Shown here: one piece after another, positions 7,907 to 16,497 of the stretch
How positions within the stretch are numbered: the first letter of the stretch is position 1
How the letters are laid out: each line of letters opens with the position of its first letter
Assembly: GCA_016200135.1 (NCBI GenBank)
Contig: JACQFI010000037.1
Coordinates: forward strand, 1-64,000
Direction: 5' to 3'
Length of the DNA: 64,000 bases
Source of the DNA: Planctomycetota bacterium
Lineage (GTDB): Bacteria; Planctomycetota; SZUA-567; H5-PLA8
Translations under genes and position numbers: made by a program
The notes under the pieces: model-generated
What the model was told of the DNA's origin: nothing
The model's input: the letters and a program-made list of their open reading frames with translations, nothing else
Database searches by the model: none

Positions 7907-9352
7907 TCATGCCGCGGCTGGCTCCACGACGCGCTTGGACTTCCAGCGCCCGGTGTGGAAGCGCGCCATCCAAATGAGCGCCTGAGCCATCACGCAGACC
8001 GTCGCGGCCAGCCAGAAAGTATACAGGTGCGCCGCGGATTTTTCGAGCAGCCAAAGCACGAGCAGGAACGCCAGATTGATCGCCGCGCTCATGCCGAACG
8101 TCCAGCGCGTGTCGCCCGCGCCTTGCAGCGCCGCGAGGAAGATGAAGTTCAGCCCGTCGAGCAGGCAGTAGAGCGAGACGAAGCGCAGCAGCACCACGCA
8201 GGACTCGGTGACGCGCGAAAAGTCCTGCGCGGAAGCCTCGTCGTAAAAGAGGCCCACCAGTTCGCGCGGGAAGACGAGAAAGAGCGCCGCGCCCAGCACC
8301 ATCCAGGCTTCGCCCAGCGCCAGGCCCCGCCAGACGTAACGTTCGGCCAAGTCGGACCGCCCGGCGCCCTGCGCTTGCCCGACGAGAATCGAGAGCGCCT
8401 GCGAGAAGCCCAGCATCGGGAAGAACGCGATGCCGTTGATGCGCCAGGCGATGCTCGAGGCCGCCATGGCTTCGGTGCCCAAACGCCCGATGAAGAGCAG
8501 GAAGAAGGTCCACGCAAGGCATTCCACCACCCAACGGAAACCGCTGGGAAACCCGAACGCGAGCAGGCGCTTGAAGAGCACTCGGTCGAAGGCGCGCGCG
8601 CGCCAGGTTCCGAACTCCGCCTGAAGGCCCGGACGGAAGAAGAGCGCCGCCAGGATCAGCGCCATGCAGGCCTGCGAGATGCCCGTGGCCCACGCCGCGC
8701 CTTCGATGCCCATCTCGGGGAAGCCCAGGTGCCCGAAGATCAAGATGGCGTCGAGAATGCCGTTCAAGAGAAAACCAAAGAGCTGCACGCCCATGATGGT
8801 TCGGGTCGCCCCCATGCCGGTGAAGAAGCCCGAGAGCGCTCCGACGATCAATGCCGCGGGACCGAACCAGCACGAGATCTTGAAAAAGACCGCCTCCATG
8901 TCCCGCACTGTGGCCTCGTGACCGAAGAGTGCAAAGAGCGGCTCGGCCAGCCAGGCCACGGCGAATACCGCCACGCCTGAGACCAGCGAAAAGTAGAGGC
9001 CCTGCCAGACCGCCGCCGAGGCGCGCTCGCGCCGCCCCGAACCGATGTAATGCGCCACAAAAGTGGAGGTGTACATCGAGACGCCCATGAACACGCTGAT
9101 CACGAGATGCGCGGCCATGCTGGACGGCACCACTGCGCCGACGGCCTCCTTCGAGTACCGGGCCAGAAACAGCGCGTCGACCAACTGCATGATCATCAGC
9201 CCGGTCGAAGAAAGCATCAGCGGTCCGGCGAGGAGCAGGATCTGCTTGTACGAGCCCGCTTCCGGACCTGAACTGGGCAGGTCCATGAAGATTCGAGTGG
9301 GTGCGGAGGGCTTGGAGTCTAGAATGGGGGTTGAAGCGTCTTGGGTGTGCAT
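7907..9352 (-). CDS. MATE-family multidrug/metabolite exporter
   Basis: An integral inner-membrane protein of 481 residues with about twelve hydrophobic segments arranged as two similar halves, the layout of MATE (NorM/DinF) antiporters that extrude cationic compounds using a sodium or proton gradient. Family-like segments include LLLAGPLMLSSTGLMIMQLV near the start, GFFTGMGATRT in the first half and FLAALQGAGDTRW in the second. Translation could also begin at the internal Met of MDLPSSGPE. It is separated from the vapD-like gene by 78 bases and stands alone. The substrate is unknown. Confidence 0.92.
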   Translation of the reverse strand: MHTQDASTPILDSKPSAPTRIFMDLPSSGPEAGSYKQILLLAGPLMLSSTGLMIMQLVDALFLARYSKEAVGAVVPSSMAAHLVISVFMGVSMYTSTFVAHYIGSGRRERASAAVWQGLYFSLVSGVAVFAVAWLAEPLFALFGHEATVRDMEAVFFKISCWFGPAALIVGALSGFFTGMGATRTIMGVQLFGFLLNGILDAILIFGHLGFPEMGIEGAAWATGISQACMALILAALFFRPGLQAEFGTWRARAFDRVLFKRLLAFGFPSGFRWVVECLAWTFFLLFIGRLGTEAMAASSIAWRINGIAFFPMLGFSQALSILVGQAQGAGRSDLAERYVWRGLALGEAWMVLGAALFLVFPRELVGLFYDEASAQDFSRVTESCVVLLRFVSLYCLLDGLNFIFLAALQGAGDTRWTFGMSAAINLAFLLVLWLLEKSAAHLYTFWLAATVCVMAQALIWMARFHTGRWKSKRVVEPAAA

Positions 9353-9733
9353 CGGTCGTCTCCCGTTCGAACATATCCAGATGGATCGGATTTACCACTT
9401 ACCGCCGGCACGAACCGGAAGGCCAGCACCGTGGCCGCCACAGGCATGGCCGTGCTCTGGGCGTCAAAGCATTTCGATTTAGAAAGGATGCGTTAAAAGA
9501 GGCCGCCGCCTTACCGGGATGCGGTCACGGCAGGTCGTGCAGCGGAGAGGAATAGCGCAAGGAATGGAATATCATGGAGGCCGTAGTAACTGGAAGGACG
9601 ATCCATCGCAAGGAGAATCCAGTCCGGGAGGTCAGAATCGCCACAAGGTGCAATTGTTTTACGAGATTCTACACGGCATAGGCTTGAGTCGCGCTTCGTC
9701 TTATTCGTATAATGCCTCGCTCAAATTGAGGGA
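9353..9733. other. Gene-free region upstream of a TPR gene
   Basis: 381 bases between the divergent MATE exporter and TPR genes. Short open frames here have no coding character. The only clear signal is the plus-strand promoter at 9684-9713. Confidence 0.6.
9684..9713 (+). promoter_or_regulatory. Sigma-70-type promoter for the TPR gene
   Basis: TTGAGT at 9684-9689 and a perfect TATAAT at 9708-9713 are separated by 18 bases, about 20 bases before the TPR protein start. Confidence 0.7.
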
Positions 9734-10843
9734 ATGAACATGCTGCGAATCAAGTGGGCGTTGTGTTTGGCAGGCACGGTCATGGCTTGTGTGCCGGCCG
9801 CGTTTAGCCGCGAGCGCGGGGATCCGAAAGAGACCGTCACCTACGAGGCCGCTCCGGACTCGCAGAATAACAAGAAGAAGTCCGCCGCCGAGACGCAGGC
9901 GCAATCGGTCCGCTACCACATCAAGAACCTGAGCGATCCCGATCCCGCGGTCCGCGAGAACTCCGCGGAGATGCTCGGCATCATCAACACGCCCGAAGCG
10001 GTGCCCTACCTGATCGAGGCGCTTAAAGACAAGCACGTGATGGTCGCGATCAAGGCGCACGGCTCGCTCAACAAGATCACCAACCAGAACTTTGGATACA
10101 AGAACTACCCGGACTGGCGCAAATGGTGGGAAGACAACGGCAAGGACTTCATGAAACGGGCCAACACCGGCCCCTCCGATGCCCAGAAGTTCGGCGCAAC
10201 CAACAGCAACCAGCAGGGGCTGATGTACTTGAACTCGGGCCAGCCGGCCCAGGCCGAACAGATGTTTCTCGACGCGGTGAACCGCGATCCCGAGAAGCCC
10301 GATTTCCGCAACAACCTGGGTCTCGCGGTCATGCAGCAGGGCCGCTACCTCGACGCGATGGCCTACTTCGACGAATCCATCGGCTTGAACGACTCCTTGC
10401 CGCAGCCGTACATGAATATCGGCCAGTGCTATGCGCGCATCAACCGCGACATCGAGGCGCAGGTCTGGTTCCATAAGGCCATGGAGAAAGACAAGGACGG
10501 GCGGCTCTGGGAGCCCCTGTGGTCGCTGGGCAAGGAATACCTTAAGAAGGGCGACTACAACATGGCCTACGAGTACCTCGACCAGGCGCGCGTGCGCGCC
10601 GAGCGGCGCCGTATCTTCGATCCGCGCATCTACCGCGATCTGGCGCTCACGCATTACGCGCTCGACCAGTACCACTCGGCATGGAAAGAGATCAAGAACG
10701 TCGAGACGATCGGCTATAAGCTCGACGACGGCTTCGTGCTCAAGGTCCGCAAAGCCCTCGAAGCCATGGGTGTCGATCCGGACAAGGAAGACGCCGAAGC
10801 GCGCAATACGAATCGCGCGCCCGAGGAAAATCCCAACCCCTAG
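9734..10843 (+). CDS. Exported HEAT-repeat plus TPR protein
   Basis: A 369-residue protein with a signal peptide (residues 1-25, hydrophobic core ALCLAGTVMACVPAAF). A charged linker is followed by HEAT-like repeats (about 50-105, with DPDPAVRENSAEMLGI and AVPYLIEALKDKHVMVAIKA) and then TPR repeats (about 150-340, including FRNNLGLAVMQQGRYLDAMA). Both are protein-binding scaffolds, so it probably assembles partners in the periplasm. The GAGGGA directly abuts the ATG at 9734; the second ATG at 9740 has better spacing and may be the true start. No enzyme motif is visible. Confidence 0.8.
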   Translation: MNMLRIKWALCLAGTVMACVPAAFSRERGDPKETVTYEAAPDSQNNKKKSAAETQAQSVRYHIKNLSDPDPAVRENSAEMLGIINTPEAVPYLIEALKDKHVMVAIKAHGSLNKITNQNFGYKNYPDWRKWWEDNGKDFMKRANTGPSDAQKFGATNSNQQGLMYLNSGQPAQAEQMFLDAVNRDPEKPDFRNNLGLAVMQQGRYLDAMAYFDESIGLNDSLPQPYMNIGQCYARINRDIEAQVWFHKAMEKDKDGRLWEPLWSLGKEYLKKGDYNMAYEYLDQARVRAERRRIFDPRIYRDLALTHYALDQYHSAWKEIKNVETIGYKLDDGFVLKVRKALEAMGVDPDKEDAEARNTNRAPEENPNP

Positions 10844-10965
10844 CCTTTTCTATTTCTCGACGTTCTGCCGCGCGGTCTTTGCAATCGCGGCGTCTCATGC
10901 CAAAATGAGTTCCACATGGGCGGAACTGGCCGGTAGGGACCGGGTCCTGCTTCATGTTCCGTTGA

Positions 10966-11652
10966 ATGGAGCTCCCAGGCGTGATCGAGGTCGTGATCAA
11001 CCGCGAGGCCGCGCTGGCCGAGGCCGAGAAACGCGTGCGCTGTCTGCCTGAGATGGTGGAGTCCGCGCGGCGCACGGACCCGGAAGCGCTCGAGGAATGC
11101 CTGGACGGCGCCGCGCAGATCGTCCGCGAGCACGCCCGTCCCACGGGCCTCTTCATGCCCCGCGTAGCGCGCGCGGACCGCAAGGCCCTGGTGCTCGGGC
11201 GCGCCCGGGTCGTAAACGAGTCGCTGCTCCGCCGCATCGCCCCCGGCGAGCGCGTCCTGCTCTATCTCGCCACCGTCGGCTACACGAACATGAAGATGTT
11301 CGAAGCGGTGGAGCGGGATTACGTCGCCTACCACTTTCAGCATTACCTCTCGCTACAACTGCTCTTTGCGACCGCGAACCAGCTCCATAAGGAGATCCTC
11401 GCGCGCGAAGGCGCAGAGTACGTACGCTATTCCATCCTCGACAAACATTTCTGCGACCGCGGCAAGCCGTCCTTGCGCTCCGACGGCCTGCAGCTCTATT
11501 GGGACACGCAGGCAATCGCGCAGCTCTTCGCGGACTTCGAGGCCAACCCCGCGGGGGTCACGCTCACGTCTTCCGGCGGGCTAAATCCGATCTACTCGCT
11601 GCTCGGGATTATGGTCCGCAAAAAGCCGCAGGACGGCGGAGCGCACGCATGA
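10966..11652 (+). CDS. MetH activation-domain-like protein
   Basis: A 228-residue soluble protein. Segments such as PEALEECLDGAAQIVREHARP, GERVLLYLATVG and a C-terminal GVTLTSSGGLNPIYSLLGIMV resemble in order and spacing the vitamin B12-dependent methionine synthase activation domain. In MetH that domain binds S-adenosylmethionine and reactivates the cobalamin cofactor. This copy stands alone without the catalytic MetH modules, and the usual P-R-K-S near the end is replaced by LNPIYS, so the role may differ. Its stop overlaps the next start (ATGA). The start is uncertain because no good ribosome site is seen. Confidence 0.5.
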   Translation: MELPGVIEVVINREAALAEAEKRVRCLPEMVESARRTDPEALEECLDGAAQIVREHARPTGLFMPRVARADRKALVLGRARVVNESLLRRIAPGERVLLYLATVGYTNMKMFEAVERDYVAYHFQHYLSLQLLFATANQLHKEILAREGAEYVRYSILDKHFCDRGKPSLRSDGLQLYWDTQAIAQLFADFEANPAGVTLTSSGGLNPIYSLLGIMVRKKPQDGGAHA

Positions 11653-13439
11653 CGGAGTCCGCTCCGGCACAAAGGACCACGGTCCAGCCGATCCTAGTTG
11701 CGCTGGCCGTCCTGATTCTGGCAGCAGCCGGTTGGTATCTCGCGCGCCGGCCGGCCTCCGGCGCCACGGACCCCGAGGGCCTGCCGCCGGGCAATGACGT
11801 CAACATACGCCTGGGCCGCGGCGCGGTGATGGTGGACGGCGATGCGCCCGATCCGCTGGTCTCCGCCACTTTTTCGCAAGCAGGCAAAGACCTTCCCATC
11901 GAGTCCGGCCAATGGGGTCAGCGCTGGCGCGTCCTGGCTTTCTTCGATCCCGCCGCCGGTCCAGTAAAAGCGCGAATCCAGACGCGCTTTCGGCCTCCTG
12001 TTGAACGCACGCTCGATCCGGCCGGTCCCGCAGAGCCACTCGAACTCCTGAAGATCGACCTCGCCTGGACCGACAACCTTCCGACCTACGGCGTGCCGGA
12101 CACGTCGGTAGCTTTCTCGCCCGACGGGCATGCGCTGGCCATCGGGTCCGCAAGCGGTGAATTGAAACTCCTGCCGCTCAATGCAACGTGCGAGTTTCCC
12201 GGCAAGCCGATCATCGACCGCAAGATCCCCGAAGGGCTCATCAAGGACCTGACCTTTACCGCTGACGGCAGCGTGCTCGTGGCCGGCGAGCAGTCCCCCG
12301 ATGGCTGCATCTACGGCCTGGACGCCAACGATGGCAGGGAACTCTGGAAGTTCCCGCTCGCGCAGGATCTGGGCAACGAGCGGTCGCCTGGCCGCGATGC
12401 TGTGACGTTTTACTCGCTGCCCAGCGCCGTGCGCGTGCTGCCTCTGGAAGGCGGCGACGTGCTTGTGCTGGGCATGCACGCTTGGAAGTCGGTCGCCGAC
12501 GGCAAGGAACAGAAGAACGCCCGCTGCCGCATCTACCGCCTGGACGCCAAGAGCGGCTCGGTGCGCTGGCGGTATCCCGCGGATCAGCCGAGTACGCGCA
12601 ACATCACCTGGATCAGCGCGAGCGCGGACGGCTCACGCGTGGCGGGCGTGCAGAGCATACCCGGTGCGGGCCAAACGGGCACTTCGACTGCGACCTTGGA
12701 CGCCCTCTTTCTGGACGGAGCCACCGGCACGGAGACCGGCCGGCTCTCGTTCGAGCCTTTCAAGCCGTTCAGGAGCACGTACTCGTGGCAGTCCCTCTCT
12801 CTGCTGAAGGACGGCAGCGCGGGCGTGCTGGGCGCGGGCGACGGCCGCGTCTGGGCCTTCGACCTGGACAAGCAAGGCAAACCCGCGCTGCGTTGGGATA
12901 CGACGCCGGGCACGCCGATCCTGGTCGGCGGAACCAGCTATCACTGCTCCATCGGCTGGGGCGCGGCTGCGCCACAGGCCCTCTGCGTTACGGTCGGAGG
13001 AAGTTCCGTCGAGTTCGGCGCGGCGCCTCCGGCAGGCTTCGCGCTCGATTTGCATCCCGAAGCGATGACGGTGCAGGCTTTCAACGCCGCACCGGGATCG
13101 AAAGCGGAGCGGCTCTGGCGCTATGATGTTCCAGGCGAACCCCAGGGCTTGTGGCTCTCGCCGAACACGCGCTGGCTCGCCCTGGCCTATCAGAAGGACC
13201 CCGGCTCCAGCGAACGCGGCGAACCCACGCCGCCCGACTATGGCGTAGCCATGCTGGATCTGAATAGAACCGGCGCGGGCGCCAAGAAGCTCGTCTACCA
13301 GCATGCCACGCAAGGGCCGCTCTTCTTCCGCGCCGCGTTCTCGAACGATGGGCGCCTGCTGGCCGTGGTCGAAGGCCCGCGCCAGGGCGCCGATAAATTA
13401 AGCGCCACCCGCACCTATCGGGTCCTGATACTCCACTAA
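11649..13439 (+). CDS. Membrane-anchored beta-propeller (WD40/PQQ-like) protein
   Basis: A 596-residue protein with an N-terminal signal anchor (PILVALAVLILAAAGWYLA) and a large extracytoplasmic part. Repeats such as VAFSPDGHALAIGSASGELK, IYGLDANDGRELWKF and WAFDLDKQGKPALRW are typical of WD40 and quinoprotein-type propeller blades. No quinone or metal ligand set is evident, so a binding or scaffold role is more likely than dehydrogenase activity. The ATGA overlap with the MetH-activation-like gene implies translational coupling. A short TGCACA/TGTGCA hairpin lies just after the stop (13445-13459). Confidence 0.78.
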   Translation: MTESAPAQRTTVQPILVALAVLILAAAGWYLARRPASGATDPEGLPPGNDVNIRLGRGAVMVDGDAPDPLVSATFSQAGKDLPIESGQWGQRWRVLAFFDPAAGPVKARIQTRFRPPVERTLDPAGPAEPLELLKIDLAWTDNLPTYGVPDTSVAFSPDGHALAIGSASGELKLLPLNATCEFPGKPIIDRKIPEGLIKDLTFTADGSVLVAGEQSPDGCIYGLDANDGRELWKFPLAQDLGNERSPGRDAVTFYSLPSAVRVLPLEGGDVLVLGMHAWKSVADGKEQKNARCRIYRLDAKSGSVRWRYPADQPSTRNITWISASADGSRVAGVQSIPGAGQTGTSTATLDALFLDGATGTETGRLSFEPFKPFRSTYSWQSLSLLKDGSAGVLGAGDGRVWAFDLDKQGKPALRWDTTPGTPILVGGTSYHCSIGWGAAAPQALCVTVGGSSVEFGAAPPAGFALDLHPEAMTVQAFNAAPGSKAERLWRYDVPGEPQGLWLSPNTRWLALAYQKDPGSSERGEPTPPDYGVAMLDLNRTGAGAKKLVYQHATQGPLFFRAAFSNDGRLLAVVEGPRQGADKLSATRTYRVLILH

Positions 13440-13612
13440 AAGTATGCACATGCTGTGCAAAACACGGAGCTTTAGTTCATTACGCGTAAATCTTGCACCC
13501 TACAGGCGGTGACGTCTGATCTAATAATGGGGAAGGCGTGGAACTAAGCCATCGGCTGGACCGTCGTCCATCTTGCCGGTGTACTCAGGTAGGCCAAGGA
13601 ACGGAGTCTCGC

Positions 13613-14716
13613 ATGCCTCATCTTTTAAAGACGCTGCTCGGTCTAGTCCTCTTCCTCGGCTTCAGCCAGGCCTGGGGCGCGAGCATCGACGACGCCCGCA
13701 AACTTAAGGCGGATGCCGACGAAACCCTGCGCAAGGCCAGCGGGATGTCCGCCGATCCCAAGCTCTACGCCGACGCCGTGCGCAAGCTCGAGAAGGCCAG
13801 CGACATCCTCGACGAACTCGCGAAGACCGATCCCAAGGGCGTGGAGCCGATGCAGGAAGAGATCTCTTCGGCGCTCTTCTGGGCCAAGCGCTTCGCCAAT
13901 GTGCAAGTCGCGGACGAACTGAATCACACCAAAAAGGACACGCCGGCAACGCCGGCCAAGCCGCCCGAACCGGTCCCGGCGGGGGACCAGGCGGAGAAGG
14001 AGTTCCATAAAGCCGAGGAGTTCGAGGCTTCGCACAAGGGCGACGACCACGGCATCGCGCTGCGCTGGTTCCAGGTAGCCGACAAGTATTCGGGCACCGA
14101 CTGGTCGCTGCGTGCACTGCAACGCGCGCAGGAAGCCCAGGCGCGCTTTCGCGCCAGCCAGCAGTCGGAGAAGAAGGACGATACCCCGGACGCGAAGCTC
14201 ATCGCGGAAGGCGACGCCCTGATTCAGCAGAAGAATCCCGAGGAGGCGCTCAAAAAGTTTCTGGAAGCCAAGAAGAGCGCGGACACCGTCCTGGCGGAAC
14301 GGCGCATCGGCAACGCGCACCTGACGATCGGCTACAAAGGCCGCGACGAGTACGCGAAGCAGTACCTCCCGCTCCAGACCCGCTATCAGGAGGCGCTCAA
14401 GCGCGGCGCCCGGGCCGAAGCCGACGCCTTAAAGCGGCAGGCCATCGATCTGGTCAACCGGCTGAAGCCGCTCGAAGACGGCATCTTGAAAAGCTACGCG
14501 GACGCGCAGGCCGCCTTTCAGCGCGGCCTGGATCTCGCCAAGAACAAGGACCTCGACAGCGAAGCGCACCTCGCCATTTTGCAGTTCGAGAAGAAGAACC
14601 GCACCGCCGCGCGGCCCATGCTCAACGCGGTGCTCGACAAATACCCTCCGGCAAACGACGAGGACCGCACCATCATCGAATACTGCAAGAGCCTGCTGCG
14701 GCTGATGGGCGGCTGA
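13613..14716 (+). CDS. Exported coiled-coil/TPR-like protein
   Basis: A 367-residue protein with a signal peptide ending near GFSQAWGASID and a helical, charged body. Repeated helix-turn-helix units resembling degenerate TPRs appear in residues 85-180 and 200-360 (KEFHKAEEFEASHKGDD, EGDALIQQKNPEEALKKFL). A Pro/Ala linker near 110-125 separates the halves. The frame is open 25 codons further upstream, but the ATG at 13613 has GGAG six bases before it and begins the signal peptide. No enzymatic motif is visible; a periplasmic scaffold is the likely role. Confidence 0.72.
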   Translation: MPHLLKTLLGLVLFLGFSQAWGASIDDARKLKADADETLRKASGMSADPKLYADAVRKLEKASDILDELAKTDPKGVEPMQEEISSALFWAKRFANVQVADELNHTKKDTPATPAKPPEPVPAGDQAEKEFHKAEEFEASHKGDDHGIALRWFQVADKYSGTDWSLRALQRAQEAQARFRASQQSEKKDDTPDAKLIAEGDALIQQKNPEEALKKFLEAKKSADTVLAERRIGNAHLTIGYKGRDEYAKQYLPLQTRYQEALKRGARAEADALKRQAIDLVNRLKPLEDGILKSYADAQAAFQRGLDLAKNKDLDSEAHLAILQFEKKNRTAARPMLNAVLDKYPPANDEDRTIIEYCKSLLRLMGG

Positions 14717-14780
14717 GGCGCCGCCTGTCCGCGCGCGTCCGGCACTACCTTTCCCCGACAAGTTTCTTATTCTTGAGCGC

Positions 14781-16403
14781 ATGTCGGATACGTCCGCATT
14801 CCAGCCTGCTTCCGGCCACGACGCTTCCGCGGCGGCTGCGCTGCCGTTCTCGCACGAGGAACTACGGCGGTGCGCGGAGATTCTGGAGGCCCTCGTCGCC
14901 GACCGGGGGCTGCTCGCCGAAGTGCCCGCCGAACTTCGCCGCGCGCTGCTGATGGCCGCGGGAAGAGTCTCGCGGCCCGAGAGCCGCGCGGCGCGCAAGC
15001 TGGCGAAGGCCTTCCGCCGCGGCGACCGCCGCAAACGCCAGGCGCAAGACCGCGCTGCGGTGAATGCCGCCGAGATTCGCACCGTCCGGCAGGCCGCCGT
15101 CTACGCGCCGCCGGAACCGCGCGCGCTTGCTCAGCCCGCGCTTGCAGCCCCGCTCGACAAAGTCCGCGAACTGGCCGTTCCGCGAGACTGCTACGTCTGC
15201 AAGGCTCCGTTCACGCGTCTGCAGTTCTTCTACGATTCCATGTGTCCCGCGTGCGCGGAGTTCAATTATGCCAAGCGTTTCTTCACCACGCCGCTGGATG
15301 GCCGCGTCGCGGTGGTCACCGGCGCGCGGGTAAAGATCGGCTTTCAGGCAGCGTTGAAGCTGCTGCGAGCCGGCGCGAGCGTGGTCGCGACAACGCGCTT
15401 TCCTCACGATGCCGCGCAACGCTACGCCGCCGAGCCCGACTACGCGCAATGGAGCGGCCGCCTGTGGATTCACGGGATCGACCTGCGCCATTCGCCTAGC
15501 GTGGAACTCTTCGCGCGCTATCTTGCGCAGACGCTCGGGCGGCTCGACATCCTGATCAACAACGCCTGCCAGACCGTGCGGCGTCCGCCGGGTTTCTACG
15601 CGCATCTGATCGATGGGGAATCGCGTAGCCTCATGGAATTGCCAACGCACATCCGGCCCGTGCTTCAGGAGCATCACAAACTTAAGCAGGCGTTGGCCGA
15701 ATCGTCCCCGGGCTTGTTGCCTCAAGAAACGGAGCCAGCCGATTGCACCGGCATGGCCGCGTGGCACGGCGGCGGCATCCGGAACTCGGCCGTGGGCCTG
15801 CGCGAATCCGCCCGGCTCGCGCTGGTTCCCTACGCGTACGAAGACGCGGCACGGCGGACGGACCTTTTCCCGGATGGCAAGACCGACGCCGATCTCCAGC
15901 AGGTGGACCTACGAACGCAGAACAGTTGGCGCCTGGCGCTCGCGGAGGTGCCCACACCGGAACTGTTGGAGGTCCACCTCGTCAACGCCGTCGCGCCATT
16001 CATCCTCTGCGCAAGGCTCAAGCCGCTGATGCTGAAGGATGCGAGCCGTGCGCGTTACATTATAAACGTCTCGGCCATGGAAGGGATCTTCTCGCGCGGC
16101 ACCAAGACCGACAAACATCCGCACACCAACATGGCCAAGGCGGCGCTAAACATGCTGACGTTCACGTCCGCGAAGGATTACGCGCGCGATGGCATCTGCA
16201 TGAACGCGGTCGATACCGGCTGGGTGACCGATGAAGACCCCGCCGCAATCGCGCAGCGCAAACGCGAGGAACTCGATTTTCAGCCGCCGCTGGACATCGT
16301 GGACGGCGCCGCGCGGGTCTGCGATCCGGTCTTCGACGGCGAGGCGACCGGCCGGCCGGTATGGGGCCAGTTCCTGAAGGACTACAAGCCCGCGCCCTGG
16401 TAG
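14781..16403 (+). CDS. Short-chain dehydrogenase/reductase with a CxxC-CxxC knuckle
   Basis: A 540-residue protein, about twice the usual SDR length. The first 130 residues are helical and basic. A four-cysteine motif (C137-x2-C140, C155-x2-C158) looks like a zinc ribbon. The SDR Rossmann fold follows: TGARVKIG at about 180-187 for the dinucleotide, NNACQ at about 260-264 and a serine at 431 in INVSAMEG. Where SDRs have YxxxK, this protein has T449-x3-K453 (HTNMAKAALNML), so the catalytic tyrosine is replaced. A long insert (about 270-385) separates the halves. It may be an atypical oxidoreductase or a non-catalytic nucleotide sensor. No operon partner is evident. Confidence 0.8.
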   Translation: MSDTSAFQPASGHDASAAAALPFSHEELRRCAEILEALVADRGLLAEVPAELRRALLMAAGRVSRPESRAARKLAKAFRRGDRRKRQAQDRAAVNAAEIRTVRQAAVYAPPEPRALAQPALAAPLDKVRELAVPRDCYVCKAPFTRLQFFYDSMCPACAEFNYAKRFFTTPLDGRVAVVTGARVKIGFQAALKLLRAGASVVATTRFPHDAAQRYAAEPDYAQWSGRLWIHGIDLRHSPSVELFARYLAQTLGRLDILINNACQTVRRPPGFYAHLIDGESRSLMELPTHIRPVLQEHHKLKQALAESSPGLLPQETEPADCTGMAAWHGGGIRNSAVGLRESARLALVPYAYEDAARRTDLFPDGKTDADLQQVDLRTQNSWRLALAEVPTPELLEVHLVNAVAPFILCARLKPLMLKDASRARYIINVSAMEGIFSRGTKTDKHPHTNMAKAALNMLTFTSAKDYARDGICMNAVDTGWVTDEDPAAIAQRKREELDFQPPLDIVDGAARVCDPVFDGEATGRPVWGQFLKDYKPAPW

Positions 16404-16497
16404 TCTTATACGTTTATTCGGTGGCATTGAACTGAATCGTCTTGAAGAACGCGTCGAAACCATAGACAGTGGTCCGGTACGTCCAAGGGAGGATGGT

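Noticed and set aside
9519-9737. 72-codon frame upstream of the TPR gene
   Set aside because: Contains the TPR promoter, no ribosome site, no coding-like composition.
13493-13528. TTGCAC...TAATAAT as a promoter
   Set aside because: The spacer would be 23 bases, too long for a standard sigma-70 promoter.
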